Positions 43,894-52,143 of a stretch of DNA of 52,728 nt are shown one piece after another. This DNA is from Polaromonas sp. (GTDB lineage Bacteria > Pseudomonadota > Gammaproteobacteria > Burkholderiales > Burkholderiaceae_C). The stretch spans positions 1 to 52,728 of the forward strand of contig JAURVI010000028.1 in assembly GCA_030655515.1 (NCBI GenBank), read 5' to 3'. The position numbers and the translations under genes are program-made. Numbering within the stretch: the stretch's first letter is position 1; each line of letters begins with the position of its first letter. The notes beneath the pieces were generated by a model. That model was not told the origin of the DNA. It made no database searches and worked only from the letters and a program-made list of their open reading frames with translations.

Positions 43894-44529
43894 ATGGCCC
43901 AAGACCGCCTGCCGCTTGCCCTGGGACTGTTGGTGCTGGCCGCGCTGGTGGCGTCCGGCATCGCGCCCTACGACCGCGCGACCTGGCTGCTGGAAGTGGT
44001 GCCCGTCCTGCTGGCGGCCCCCTTGCTGGTCGCCACGCGACGCCGCTTTCCGCTGAGCACACTGCTCTACGTCCTGATTGCCCTGCATGCGCTGGTCCTC
44101 ATTCTGGGCGGCGCCCACACCTACGCCCGCGTCCCGCTGGGCTTCTGGATGCAGGAGCTGCTTCATCTGAGCCGCAACCCCTACGACAAGATAGGCCACG
44201 TCATGCAGGGCCTGGTGCCGGCGCTGGCGACCCGCGAAATTTTGCTGCGGCTGGGCTACCTGAGCAGCCGACGCATGACCGGTTTTTTGTCGGTGTGCGT
44301 CGCCATGACCATCAGCGCGGCGTATGAACTGATCGAGTGGGGGGTCGCGCTGGCGGCGGGTGGTGGCGCGACCGACTTTCTGGGTACGCAGGGCGACCCC
44401 TGGGACACGCAGTCGGACATGTTTTACGCCCTGATAGGCGCGACGCTGGCGGTGACTTGGCTGGTCCGCTGGCATGACCGGCAGATCAACAAACTTCAAG
44501 CGCCCGGCCTGCCGAAATCCACAGCCTGA
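43894..44529 (+). CDS. YjdF/DUF2238 family membrane protein
   Basis: The 211-aa protein has about five or six transmembrane segments and the DUF2238 motifs ALHALVLILGGAHTYARVPLG, NPYDKIGHVMQG, ISAAYELIEWG and GDPWDTQSDMFYALIGA. The family is of unknown function. It starts 11 nt after the dehalogenase-like gene (ATG 43894; GTG 43891 is possible). Cooperation with it is only suggested by spacing. Confidence 0.85.
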   Translation: MAQDRLPLALGLLVLAALVASGIAPYDRATWLLEVVPVLLAAPLLVATRRRFPLSTLLYVLIALHALVLILGGAHTYARVPLGFWMQELLHLSRNPYDKIGHVMQGLVPALATREILLRLGYLSSRRMTGFLSVCVAMTISAAYELIEWGVALAAGGGATDFLGTQGDPWDTQSDMFYALIGATLAVTWLVRWHDRQINKLQAPGLPKSTA

Positions 44530-44571
44530 CCGGTTCATCACAAGCGTGCCGTCAACGGCACCCCTGCCTCA

Positions 44572-45411
44572 TCAACCCGCCCCGTGGCACTTCTTGTATT
44601 TCTTGCCGCTGCCGCAAGGACACAAGTCATTGCGCCCCGGTGTGGCTTCCTTGCGCACCGTCTCCACGCGCGGCCCCATCGTTTTCCACAGCTCACGCAG
44701 GTCGTACACGGCCCAGATCGCTTCGCCAAAGGCGTTGAGCCGGACGATGCTGGTGCTGGGCGCGCCGTCTTCGCTCAGCGGTGACACCTCCGGTTTGGCG
44801 TCGTCGTCTTCGGTCATGGCCACGATGGCCTGCAGGGCGTCGTCCAGCCATTGGGCGGCGTCCTTGTCGCGCGGCGCGGTCCATTCTTCGGGCCAGCTTT
44901 CCACCGCGAACATGAAGCCCAGCGCCCAGACCTGGGCAAAAGCCGGCAGGTCTTCGCCCTTCAAGCCGGCCTGCTCTTCGGGCGGCATGTCGGCGACGGC
45001 GCCGCGAATGTCCATCACCTCGGGGTGGTAACACTGGTCGTCTTCCAGCGACTCGACCTTGGTGTCGAGGGCGGTGGCCACTTCGTTCCAGCGCTGATCC
45101 CAGAGCGCCATGAAACGCGCCTGCTGCGCCGGGCTGTTAAAAGAGCCGCCATCCGCGTCAGGAACTTCCCCTTCGGCGGGCGTGCCCAACAGCACCGACA
45201 GGTACTCCGCTGCGGGGATGGGGCGGCGCGAACAGATCACGGCGGCCATGAAGCCTTCACAGAATTCCCACTGCGGCGTTTCGTCATACCGGCTGCGCAG
45301 GTCGTCCAGAATGGTGTCGAGCTCGTCAAAGGCTTCCATCTCCAGCCAGGACGTCTCGGGCGCTGCGGAAACCGGCGTTGGGGAAGAATCGGGGGGCGAT
45401 GTTGGTTTCAT
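44572..45411 (-). CDS. YecA/UPF0149-family protein with SEC-C zinc motif
   Basis: The 279-aa acidic protein has a UPF0149 helical domain (CEGFMAAVICSRRPIPAAEYL, FAQVWALGFMFAVESWPEEW) and ends in a SEC-C metal-binding motif, CPCGSGKKYKKCHG, as in the SecA tail. The start at 45411 (MKPTSPPDSS) is chosen; the frame continues upstream into sequence without family features. A 16-nt hairpin (44546-44561, GTGCCGT/ACGGCAC) lies in the gap to the converging YjdF gene. Confidence 0.85.
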   Translation of the reverse strand: MKPTSPPDSSPTPVSAAPETSWLEMEAFDELDTILDDLRSRYDETPQWEFCEGFMAAVICSRRPIPAAEYLSVLLGTPAEGEVPDADGGSFNSPAQQARFMALWDQRWNEVATALDTKVESLEDDQCYHPEVMDIRGAVADMPPEEQAGLKGEDLPAFAQVWALGFMFAVESWPEEWTAPRDKDAAQWLDDALQAIVAMTEDDDAKPEVSPLSEDGAPSTSIVRLNAFGEAIWAVYDLRELWKTMGPRVETVRKEATPGRNDLCPCGSGKKYKKCHGAG

Positions 45412-45559
45412 GAAAAAACAGTCGTGAGTCCCGGACGGGGCTCTTATGACCGAAAGTGTATCTGCCGCGGGCGGCGGGTTGCAGCACAAACTCGCCCGCT
45501 GGCATTCGCAAGGCACGGGCTGGCCTTGAATCAACCGGTCCGGCCTGGGCGCGGCAAGC

Positions 45560-45991
45560 TCAACTTGTGATGTTTTTAATCGCCGTTTGCGCCCGCACAT
45601 CCAGGGCCAGCAGCCTTTTTTTCATGCACAGCACCGCCTGGTCCTTGCTCAGCAGCCAGGCTTTGTGCGCCACCGCCAGGTCAATGAAGATCTGGTCGTC
45701 GGCATCGCTGCAGGTGACGCTTGCCTTGCCTGCCACGTCCATAAGCCGCGCATGCCGGTCAAAGGCGGCCAGCACGTCATCGGCACTCAGCGTGTAAAAA
45801 GCCAGGCGCGGGACGATTTGCGGGTAAGCCAGCACACGTTCGAGTTCGTCGCGCATGGGCTGCGTCGCGAGCCAGTCGAGCTCACCGGCTTCCAGTGCCT
45901 GCTTCAGGGGAATCGCCGCCGCATCGTTGAAGACAAACAGGTCCAGCACGATGTTGGTGTCCAGCACGATGGGCTTGGGAAAACTTGGCAT
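45560..45991 (-). CDS. PIN-domain protein (putative ribonuclease toxin)
   Basis: The 143-aa protein has the PIN acidic sites in IVLDTNIVLDLF (D11) and CSDADDQIFIDLA and fits the 'putative toxin-antitoxin system toxin component, PIN family' group. The ATG at 45991 (MPSFPKPIVLDTN) is chosen because upstream residues come from a repeat. There is no antitoxin-sized partner directly before or after it, so it may be an orphan nuclease. Confidence 0.78.
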   Translation of the reverse strand: MPSFPKPIVLDTNIVLDLFVFNDAAAIPLKQALEAGELDWLATQPMRDELERVLAYPQIVPRLAFYTLSADDVLAAFDRHARLMDVAGKASVTCSDADDQIFIDLAVAHKAWLLSKDQAVLCMKKRLLALDVRAQTAIKNITS

Positions 45992-46046
45992 GGTCCGTTC
46001 GCGTTGAACCGTTCGACACGGCTTTTGTGGAGATTGGAAACTGGGG

Positions 46047-46074
46047 AAGGCTTCGACAAGCTCAGTCCGAACGG
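46047..46074. repeat. REP-like interspersed repeat
   Basis: AAGGCTTCGACAAGCTCAGT followed by CCGAACGG matches a short motif (CTTCGACAAGCTCAG..CGAACGG) that I recall as a very frequent interspersed repeat in proteobacterial genomes. It lies upstream of the PIN gene and past the end of the RlmL-like gene. Only one copy is in the window. Confidence 0.5.
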
Positions 46075-46102
46075 AAAGAGCTTTCAAGTGCCTCTTCAGC
46101 CA

Positions 46103-47437
46103 TCAAGACCTGGAGCCCTGTTGACCCGCTGGCTGATCACCCGGTTTTTTCTCGCGCGCAGAACCGGCCACCATGTCGAAGCGGAACAGACGGCACTCGA
46201 TGGGGCCGTTCCACATCGGCACGCGGCGTGACTCCTTGAGGCGCATTTTCTGCGGCAGCTTCATGTCGGGCGTCAGCACGTGGGCGGTCCAGCCGGCGTA
46301 ATGTTTCTTCCAGTGGCTGGCAAGCTGCGGAAAAAAGTCGGCGCCGCTCTCGGTGTAGGCCTGCTCGCGCCCCACGCGGGCCGGGCCGGTTTCGCGGGGA
46401 GCGGGTGCCGCAAGCGGCTGGCCGAATTCATCGATGGGGACGGCGGGACGCTGCGCCCGGGCTGAACCGGGCGTGCCGGCCACGCCGGCCACGTCAATGC
46501 GCTCGCCATACGGCGGGTTGACCAGCATCACGCCGGAAGGCGCGGGCGGCATGCGCTGCAGCGCATCGCCGCCGCGCAGTTGCACGGCGTGCGACACACC
46601 GGCGCGCTCGGCATTGCGCTCGGCAAAATCCACCATGCGGAACGAGACATCGCTGCCAAACACCGGTGCCGTGGGCGCGGTGATGGCCTGCTCGGCCTGG
46701 TCCAGCAGGCCCTCCCAGACGTGCGGCTGGAAGGGCACGAACTTTTCAAACGCAAAATGCCGGCCCATGCCGGAAGCGATACTGCAGGCGATCTGCGCGG
46801 CTTCAATGACGATGGTGCCGGAGCCGCAGCAGGGATCGTACAGCGGCACGCCTTGTTTGCACAGAGCGTCCCAGCCGCTGGCGGCGATCATCGCGGCGGC
46901 CAGTGTTTCCTTCAGCGGGGCGTCGCCCTTGTCCTCGCGCCAGCCGCGCTTGAACAGCGGCTCGCCCGAGGTGTCGATGTACAGCGTCACGGTGTCGGTC
47001 GTCAGGTGCGCGTAAATGCGCGCATCGGGCCAGCGCGTGTCGACATCGGGGCGCACCTCGTATTTGTCCCGGAAGCGGTCGGCAATGGCGTCCTTGATCT
47101 TGAGCGCGGCAAAGTTCAGGCTGGTCAGCGGGCTGTGCTGCGCGGTGACTTCGACCTTGAAGGTCTGTTTGGGCGTGAACCAGATTTCCCACGCCACGGC
47201 CGCTGCGGCGTTGTACAGGTCCTGCTCGCTGCGGTAGGCGTTGTGCTGCAACTCGATCAGCACGCGCTGGGCCAGGCGGCTGTGCAGGTTGAGCCGCATG
47301 GCGTCGCGCCAGGAGCCCGCCACCTGCACACCGGCGCGCCAGGCCTTGCCCTGGGTGCCGGTGATGCGTTTGACTTCAAGAGCAAGCAGTTCCTCGACGC
47401 CGGCGGCGCATGGCAAAAATAATTGAAGTTGGTTCAT
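46103..47437 (-). CDS. RlmL-type THUMP-domain 23S rRNA (guanine-N2)-methyltransferase
   Basis: The 444-aa protein has an N-terminal THUMP domain (~40-155) and a Rossmann methyltransferase with DPCCGSGTIVIEAAQIA as SAM motif I and VNPPYGER as catalytic motif IV. It equals the RlmL half of the E. coli RlmKL fusion, which makes m2G2445. A low-complexity insert follows NPPYGER (~305-350, Ala/Pro-rich). The start overlaps the rpoN stop by 4 bp. Confidence 0.87.
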   Translation of the reverse strand: MNQLQLFLPCAAGVEELLALEVKRITGTQGKAWRAGVQVAGSWRDAMRLNLHSRLAQRVLIELQHNAYRSEQDLYNAAAAVAWEIWFTPKQTFKVEVTAQHSPLTSLNFAALKIKDAIADRFRDKYEVRPDVDTRWPDARIYAHLTTDTVTLYIDTSGEPLFKRGWREDKGDAPLKETLAAAMIAASGWDALCKQGVPLYDPCCGSGTIVIEAAQIACSIASGMGRHFAFEKFVPFQPHVWEGLLDQAEQAITAPTAPVFGSDVSFRMVDFAERNAERAGVSHAVQLRGGDALQRMPPAPSGVMLVNPPYGERIDVAGVAGTPGSARAQRPAVPIDEFGQPLAAPAPRETGPARVGREQAYTESGADFFPQLASHWKKHYAGWTAHVLTPDMKLPQKMRLKESRRVPMWNGPIECRLFRFDMVAGSAREKKPGDQPAGQQGSRS

Positions 47438-48969
47438 AAAGATTTTCTGAGGTTGGCAGGTGCAATACGCAGCGCCTCGCGGTACTTGGCGACGGTGCGG
47501 CGCGCGCATTCAATGCCCTGCTCCTTGAGCATCTCGGAAATCTGGTTGTCGCTGAGCGGTTTTTTCAGGCTCTCGGACGCGACAAACTGCTTGATCAGCG
47601 CGCGCACCGCGGTGCTGGAGGCATTGCCACCGGTCTCGGTGCCGAGCGCCGAGCCAAAGAAATATTTGAGCTCGAAGGTGCCGAACGGCGTGCTCATGTA
47701 TTTGGCCGTGGTCACCCGCGAAATGGTCGATTCGTGCAGGCCCAGCTCGTCGGCAATCTCGCGCAGCACCAGCGGGCGCATGGCCAGCTCGCCGTGGGTG
47801 AAAAAATTCTTCTGCCGCTCCACAATCGCGCTGCTGACACGCAGGATGGTGTCAAAGCGCTGCTGGATGTTCTTGATGAACCAGCGCGCTTCCTGCAGGC
47901 GCTGCTGCAGCGCCTGGCCGCCCTGGCCCTTGTTCTGCTTCAGGGCGTTGGCATAGATGTCGTGTACCCGCAGGCGCGGCATCACGTCGCTGTTGAGCGA
48001 GACCTTGAAGCCGCGCCCGGACTTGACCACCAGCACGTCGGGCACGATCAGGTTGCGCTCGACGTTGGCAAAACGCCGGCCCGGCTTGGGGTCGAGCCGG
48101 CCGATCAATGGGATCGCGCCCTTGATCACCTCTTCAGAAAAACCGCACAACTGTGCCAGGCGCTTGACATCGCGCCTGGCCAGCAGTTCCATCGGCTGCT
48201 TGCAGATCGCGATGGCGGCGCGGGTTTCATCAGTGTCTTTGCAGCCCTGCAGTTGCAGGCCCAGGCACTCGGCCAGGTTGCGCGCACCCACCCCGTCCGG
48301 CTCCATGTGCTGCAGCAGCTTCAAGGCCACGGCGAACTCGTGCGCCAGTGCTTCAACTTGCTCCAGACTGTCGCCAGCCAGACCGGCAGCCAGCGAAGAC
48401 AGGCTGTCTTCCAGATAACCGTCGTCGTTGAGCGACTCGATCAGGAAATGCAGCGCCGCCCGGCCTTCGGCGGACAGGCGCAAGGACAGCGCCTGCCGGT
48501 GCAAGTGATCCTGCAGCGACTCGTGGCTGCGAGCCAGCTCGGTGGCATCGACCTCGCCGTCGTCGTTGTTGTTCTTGCGCGGCGTGGCGTCGCCGCCCCA
48601 CTCGTTGTCGTCGGGTGCGGTGTCGATGCTGCCGTCGCCCTCCCAGCTTTCCTCGAGCCTGGCTTCAGTGCTGAGCTCTTCATCCTTTTGGTTGGCAGCC
48701 CCCGAATTGTCTGTGCTGTCAGCCACGAAATCTGTAGCGGATTCAAACTCCCGCGTCTCCTGGCTAAGCGGCGCATCCGCCTGGCCCAAGCCAAACTCCT
48801 CGCGCGGAGCGGTCTCATCAGCCACTTCGAGAAAGGGATTTTCATCGAGCATCTGCTCGACTTCCTGGCTCAGTTCCAGGGTGGAAAGCTGTAGCAGACG
48901 AATCGACTGCTGCAACTGGGGCGTAAGCGCCAGATGCTGCGAAACGCGAAGGGACAGCCCCTGCTTCAT
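47434..48969 (-). CDS. rpoN: RNA polymerase sigma-54 factor
   Basis: The 511-aa product has region I (SLRVSQHLALTPQLQQSIRLLQLSTLEL), an acidic region II (~55-135), the core-binding domain, the HTH (LREIADELGLHESTISRVTTAKYMSTPFGTFELKYFF) and the RpoN box ARRTVAKYREAL. It directs transcription from -24/-12 promoters and needs AAA+ activators. It is downstream of lptA-lptB as in most proteobacteria but separated from lptB by a 184-nt repeat region. Confidence 0.98.
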   Translation of the reverse strand: MKQGLSLRVSQHLALTPQLQQSIRLLQLSTLELSQEVEQMLDENPFLEVADETAPREEFGLGQADAPLSQETREFESATDFVADSTDNSGAANQKDEELSTEARLEESWEGDGSIDTAPDDNEWGGDATPRKNNNDDGEVDATELARSHESLQDHLHRQALSLRLSAEGRAALHFLIESLNDDGYLEDSLSSLAAGLAGDSLEQVEALAHEFAVALKLLQHMEPDGVGARNLAECLGLQLQGCKDTDETRAAIAICKQPMELLARRDVKRLAQLCGFSEEVIKGAIPLIGRLDPKPGRRFANVERNLIVPDVLVVKSGRGFKVSLNSDVMPRLRVHDIYANALKQNKGQGGQALQQRLQEARWFIKNIQQRFDTILRVSSAIVERQKNFFTHGELAMRPLVLREIADELGLHESTISRVTTAKYMSTPFGTFELKYFFGSALGTETGGNASSTAVRALIKQFVASESLKKPLSDNQISEMLKEQGIECARRTVAKYREALRIAPANLRKSL

Positions 48970-48989
48970 GACGACAGCGAGGCACAGGA

Positions 48990-49149
48990 CGCGGGGACAC
49001 CCCCACCCCCGCCCTCCCCCGGGAGGGGGCTACACGCAGTGAGCGACAACGGGGAGGGCGCCATCCGCGCAGCGAAGGGCCGCCCCAAGCAAGCGACGGC
49101 CCCCTCGGGGGGCAGGGAGTTACACGAAGTGAACGACCGTGGGGGCCAC
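48990..49149. repeat. Tandem GC-rich repeat between lptB and rpoN
   Basis: Two degenerate units lie head to tail. Unit 1 (about 49010-49063) reads CTCCCCCGGGAGGGGGC, then TACACGCAGTGAGCGAC, then GGGGAGGGCGCCAT. Unit 2 (49079-49149) reads CCCCTCGGGGGGCAG, then TACACGAAGTGAACGAC, then GTGGGGGCCACAT. The arms are partly self-complementary. Shortened or diverged copies of unit 2 lie inside trpE and rsmB. Confidence 0.8.
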
Positions 49150-49153
49150 ATGC

Positions 49154-49945
49154 TCACATCTTGAAGTGCTCGCCCAGGTAGACCCGGCGCACATCGGCAT
49201 TGTTGACGATTTCCGAAGGCGTTCCCGTGGCCAGCACATGGCCGTCGCTGATGATGTAGGCGTGGTCGCAAATGCCCAACGTTTCACGCACGTTGTGGTC
49301 GGTGATCAGCACACCGATGCCGCGGGACTTCAGAAAACCGATGATGCGCTGGATTTCGATCACCGCAATCGGGTCAATGCCGGCAAACGGTTCGTCCAGC
49401 AAAATAAAGCGCGGCTGCGTGGCCAGCGCCCGGGCGATCTCGACGCGGCGCCGCTCGCCACCGGACAGGGCGGGTGCCGGCGAGTCGCGCAGATGGTCGA
49501 CCCGCAGGTCCTGCAGCAAGGAATCCAGGCGCGCATTGAGCGTCGCTGCGTCAAGCGGCTTGCCGGCTTCGTCGGTTTGCAGCTCCAGCACGGCGCGCAC
49601 ATTTTGCTCGACGCTCAGCTTGCGGAAGATGGAGGCTTCCTGCGGCAAATAACTCAGGCCCAGCCGCGCGCGGCGGTGGATGGGCATGTGCTCTATGGAT
49701 CGGCCGTCAATGCTGATTTCGCCGGCGTCGGCCCGCACCAGCCCGACGATCATGTAAAACGAAGTGGTTTTCCCGGCGCCGTTGGGGCCCAGCAAACCCA
49801 CCACTTCGCCTTTTTGCACCGTCAGGGACACATCCCTGACGACCTGGCGGCTTCCGAATGATTTTTGCAGACCGGTGGCGACCAGACGACTGACAGGGGC
49901 TGTTTCCGAGAGCACTTCCATTGCGGCTTGATCACTTTTTATCAT
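49154..49945 (-). CDS. lptB: LPS export ABC transporter ATP-binding protein
   Basis: The 263-aa ATPase has Walker A GPNGAGKTT, Q-loop LPQEAS, signature LSGGERRRVEIARAL, Walker B FILLDEPFAGID and the switch H in TDHNVRET. It powers LPS extraction with LptFG. The start at 49945 overlaps the lptA stop by 14 bp. A ~20-residue N-terminal extension precedes the domain. Confidence 0.97.
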   Translation of the reverse strand: MIKSDQAAMEVLSETAPVSRLVATGLQKSFGSRQVVRDVSLTVQKGEVVGLLGPNGAGKTTSFYMIVGLVRADAGEISIDGRSIEHMPIHRRARLGLSYLPQEASIFRKLSVEQNVRAVLELQTDEAGKPLDAATLNARLDSLLQDLRVDHLRDSPAPALSGGERRRVEIARALATQPRFILLDEPFAGIDPIAVIEIQRIIGFLKSRGIGVLITDHNVRETLGICDHAYIISDGHVLATGTPSEIVNNADVRRVYLGEHFKM

Positions 49946-50606
49946 TGCCCAGCGTGGTGCTGGATCGCAAACTGGGAGCGCCGGGCGTCGGCCCGGACGG
50001 CGGCGGCGCTACCGGGGCGCCCGGTGCGGAGGCCTTGTTGCGCGGCGCCAGCAAGGCGCGCACGCGTCCGGACGGATTGATGGCGGTGCGGGTTTGCTGG
50101 CCGCTGTCGACGGTGAACACATCGGTCGGGTTGTCGTAAACAATCAGATCGCCCGCGCTTTCGTCGGCCAGGTTGGCCCCGACGTAACGGCGCAGAACGG
50201 CCTGCCTGATGAACTTGACGGTATCGGCGCGGCTGTCGTATTCGATTCTTTCGCCTTCGCCTTCGATGTATTCGTCCACCAGGTCGCGCTTTTTGCGGTA
50301 AAAAGCCAGCTTGTCGGGAGCGGCAATCACGATGGCGGTCTGGTAACCCTCGGCGTCCTGCATGACATCGACACGCGCGCCGCGAATGATGATGGTGCCC
50401 TTGGTGATGACCACGTTGCCGGTGAAAACGCTGGTTTGCTTGAGGTCGTCATAGCGCAGGGCGTCGGCCTCGGCATTCATGGGTTTGTCCCGGTCGGCCT
50501 TTTCGGCCGCGGCCGGAAAGGCCGCCAGGACAGCGGCCAGCATCAGTAAACAGGCGGGGTAGTTCATAAAGGCACGAATCTTGCTGCTTCGGTTGTATCG
50601 CTTCAT
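49932..50606 (-). CDS. lptA: LPS transport periplasmic protein LptA
   Basis: The ~224-aa protein has a signal peptide (LLMLAAVLAAFPAAAEKADR) and the OstA/LptA beta-jellyroll repeats (MNAEADALRYDDLKQTSVFTG, GTIIIRGARVDV, GERIEYDSRADTVKF). It bridges LPS between the inner and outer membranes. The C-terminal ~45 residues are Pro/Ala-rich. The ATG at 50606 is chosen; the ATG at 50567 also leaves a signal peptide. Upstream is dsbA, not lptC as usual. Confidence 0.92.
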   Translation of the reverse strand: MKRYNRSSKIRAFMNYPACLLMLAAVLAAFPAAAEKADRDKPMNAEADALRYDDLKQTSVFTGNVVITKGTIIIRGARVDVMQDAEGYQTAIVIAAPDKLAFYRKKRDLVDEYIEGEGERIEYDSRADTVKFIRQAVLRRYVGANLADESAGDLIVYDNPTDVFTVDSGQQTRTAINPSGRVRALLAPRNKASAPGAPVAPPPSGPTPGAPSLRSSTTLGNDKK

Positions 50607-50645
50607 TGTAGCCACGCAACCCGCCGGGAATCCGCCCCGCCCACA

Positions 50646-50671
50646 AAAAACCCGCCGGTTCAAGGGCGGGT
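50646..50671 (-). terminator. Terminator of the argS-SPOR-dsbA unit
   Basis: On the minus strand ACCCGCC and GGCGGGT form a 7-bp stem with an 8-nt loop, followed by six T. It lies 87 nt after the dsbA stop and before lptA. Confidence 0.8.
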
Positions 50672-50757
50672 CGGGGTTCGGCTCAGCGGAAGAAGGCCAA
50701 GGCTCGGGGCGCGCAGCGAAAGGGCCGCGCAACGCCGAAGGCCCGCGCCGTGGCAAG

Positions 50758-51411
50758 CTAAGCTTTGCGGGCCCGGGCAATCAGGTAGTCGGTCACCAGC
50801 AGCGCGCGTTCCATGGTTTGCGCCAGGGTGCCCGAGGTATAGAAACGCCCCGCCACACCGATCGCCGGAACGCCATCGATTTTGTAGGCGTCCTGCAATT
50901 GGGTGGCCTTGCGGACTTTGGTCGTGACTGAAAACGAGTTGTACATGTCCAGAAACCTGGCCTTGTCGAGGCCCTGTTTTTCTGCCCAGCCGGCCACCAG
51001 ATCGGCGGTGTTCAGCGCCTGCCTTTCGACATGAATCGCGTAGTACACCTTTTTGTGGAGCTCTTCGACTTTGTTCATCCCTTCGAGGACGTAGTAAAGA
51101 CGCTGCTGCGGCTCGAAGTCTGCGCGAAAGGCCACGGGCACGCGCCGCACCGCCACGTTTTTCGGCGCTTTTTTGATCCACGCTTCCAGAGCCGGCTCAA
51201 AGCGGTTGCAATGCGGGCAGGCGTACCAGAAAAACTCGACCACCTCCACCTTGCCGACGGGCGCCTCGACCGGCGCGCGCTTGTCGAGCACCAGGTAGTC
51301 GCTGCCCTCTTGGGGCGGTTTGGCCTGGGCCTGGGCCACAGAGGCCACAGCGCCCAACGAAACGGCGGCAGCCACCGAAGCGGCGGACATCGAAAATTCA
51401 CGTCGTTGCAT
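50758..51411 (-). CDS. dsbA: Periplasmic thiol:disulfide interchange protein DsbA
   Basis: The 217-aa protein has a signal peptide (SAASVAAAVSLGAVASVAQA), the thioredoxin-fold active site CPHC (C65-C68) and the cis-proline loop GVPAIGV, with the all-helical insert between. It introduces disulfides into exported proteins. It lies 55 nt downstream of the SPOR-domain gene on the same strand and ends at its own terminator. Confidence 0.95.
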   Translation of the reverse strand: MQRREFSMSAASVAAAVSLGAVASVAQAQAKPPQEGSDYLVLDKRAPVEAPVGKVEVVEFFWYACPHCNRFEPALEAWIKKAPKNVAVRRVPVAFRADFEPQQRLYYVLEGMNKVEELHKKVYYAIHVERQALNTADLVAGWAEKQGLDKARFLDMYNSFSVTTKVRKATQLQDAYKIDGVPAIGVAGRFYTSGTLAQTMERALLVTDYLIARARKA

Positions 51412-51466
51412 CAGTCATTCTCCTTGACAGCTTGTATGTGGGTTCGACACCCGGATTCCAGAAAGT

Positions 51467-52087
51467 TCAGCGCTGAACCCTGACCAGTGCGGTTTCGATG
51501 CCGCTGCCATCAAGCCTTTCCTTGGCTTTGTCGGCATCTTCCTTTTTATCGAAGGGTCCCAGGCGTACGCGAAACACGGTACGCCCCGCCTGTTCGCGTT
51601 CGGTCACTTTGGCTTGCAGACCCATCAGCGAAATTTTGGCGCGCTGCTGCTCGGCGTCTTCCGGGGTGCGAAAAGCGCCGACCTGCACGAAATAATTGAA
51701 GGGGTCCGCGCCCGATCCGGCTGCCGGCGCAGCCAGCTTCGCTTTGACCAAATCACCAAGGGGGTCGGCAGACGGTTTCGCGGTTTTGACCGGCTCGGTC
51801 GCCGGTTGCTGCGTGGCCTCCGGCACCTGCGGGGTGACATCGGTCACCGGCCCACCCTGCGCAGCGGACGGCTTCGCCGGATTTTTGCCGTACAGCGGCG
51901 CATTCGGGTCCCAGTCCCGGTTTTTCCTGGCCTCGGCCGCATCATGGTCCGGGCTGCGCGACTGGCCCTTGTTCATGAAAGGCACCGGCACCTTGGTGAT
52001 GTAGATCGCCACCGCCAGCGCGGCGCCCAGGCCCACCAGCGCGCCAATAATGAACCCCAGCAGGGTTCCGCCTCGTTGTGTGTTCAT
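51467..52087 (-). CDS. SPOR-domain cell-division protein (FtsN/DedD-like)
   Basis: The 206-aa protein has one N-terminal transmembrane helix (~6-30, LLGFIIGALVGLGAALAVAI), a Pro/Ala-rich periplasmic linker (~40-130) and a C-terminal SPOR domain (FNYFVQVGAFRTPEDAEQQR to the end). SPOR domains bind denuded glycan strands at the septum. It lies between argS and dsbA, a common order in Burkholderiales. Confidence 0.9.
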   Translation of the reverse strand: MNTQRGGTLLGFIIGALVGLGAALAVAIYITKVPVPFMNKGQSRSPDHDAAEARKNRDWDPNAPLYGKNPAKPSAAQGGPVTDVTPQVPEATQQPATEPVKTAKPSADPLGDLVKAKLAAPAAGSGADPFNYFVQVGAFRTPEDAEQQRAKISLMGLQAKVTEREQAGRTVFRVRLGPFDKKEDADKAKERLDGSGIETALVRVQR

Positions 52088-52143
52088 GCTTGGTCGTCCG
52101 TTTGCGATTTGGAAGGATTGCGCGTCATGGTCTTCCTCATTCC

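Noticed and set aside
48990..49149. CRISPR array or tandem-repeat locus
   Set aside because: Only two degenerate units without spacers of uniform length and no cas genes; it fits an interspersed GC-rich repeat.
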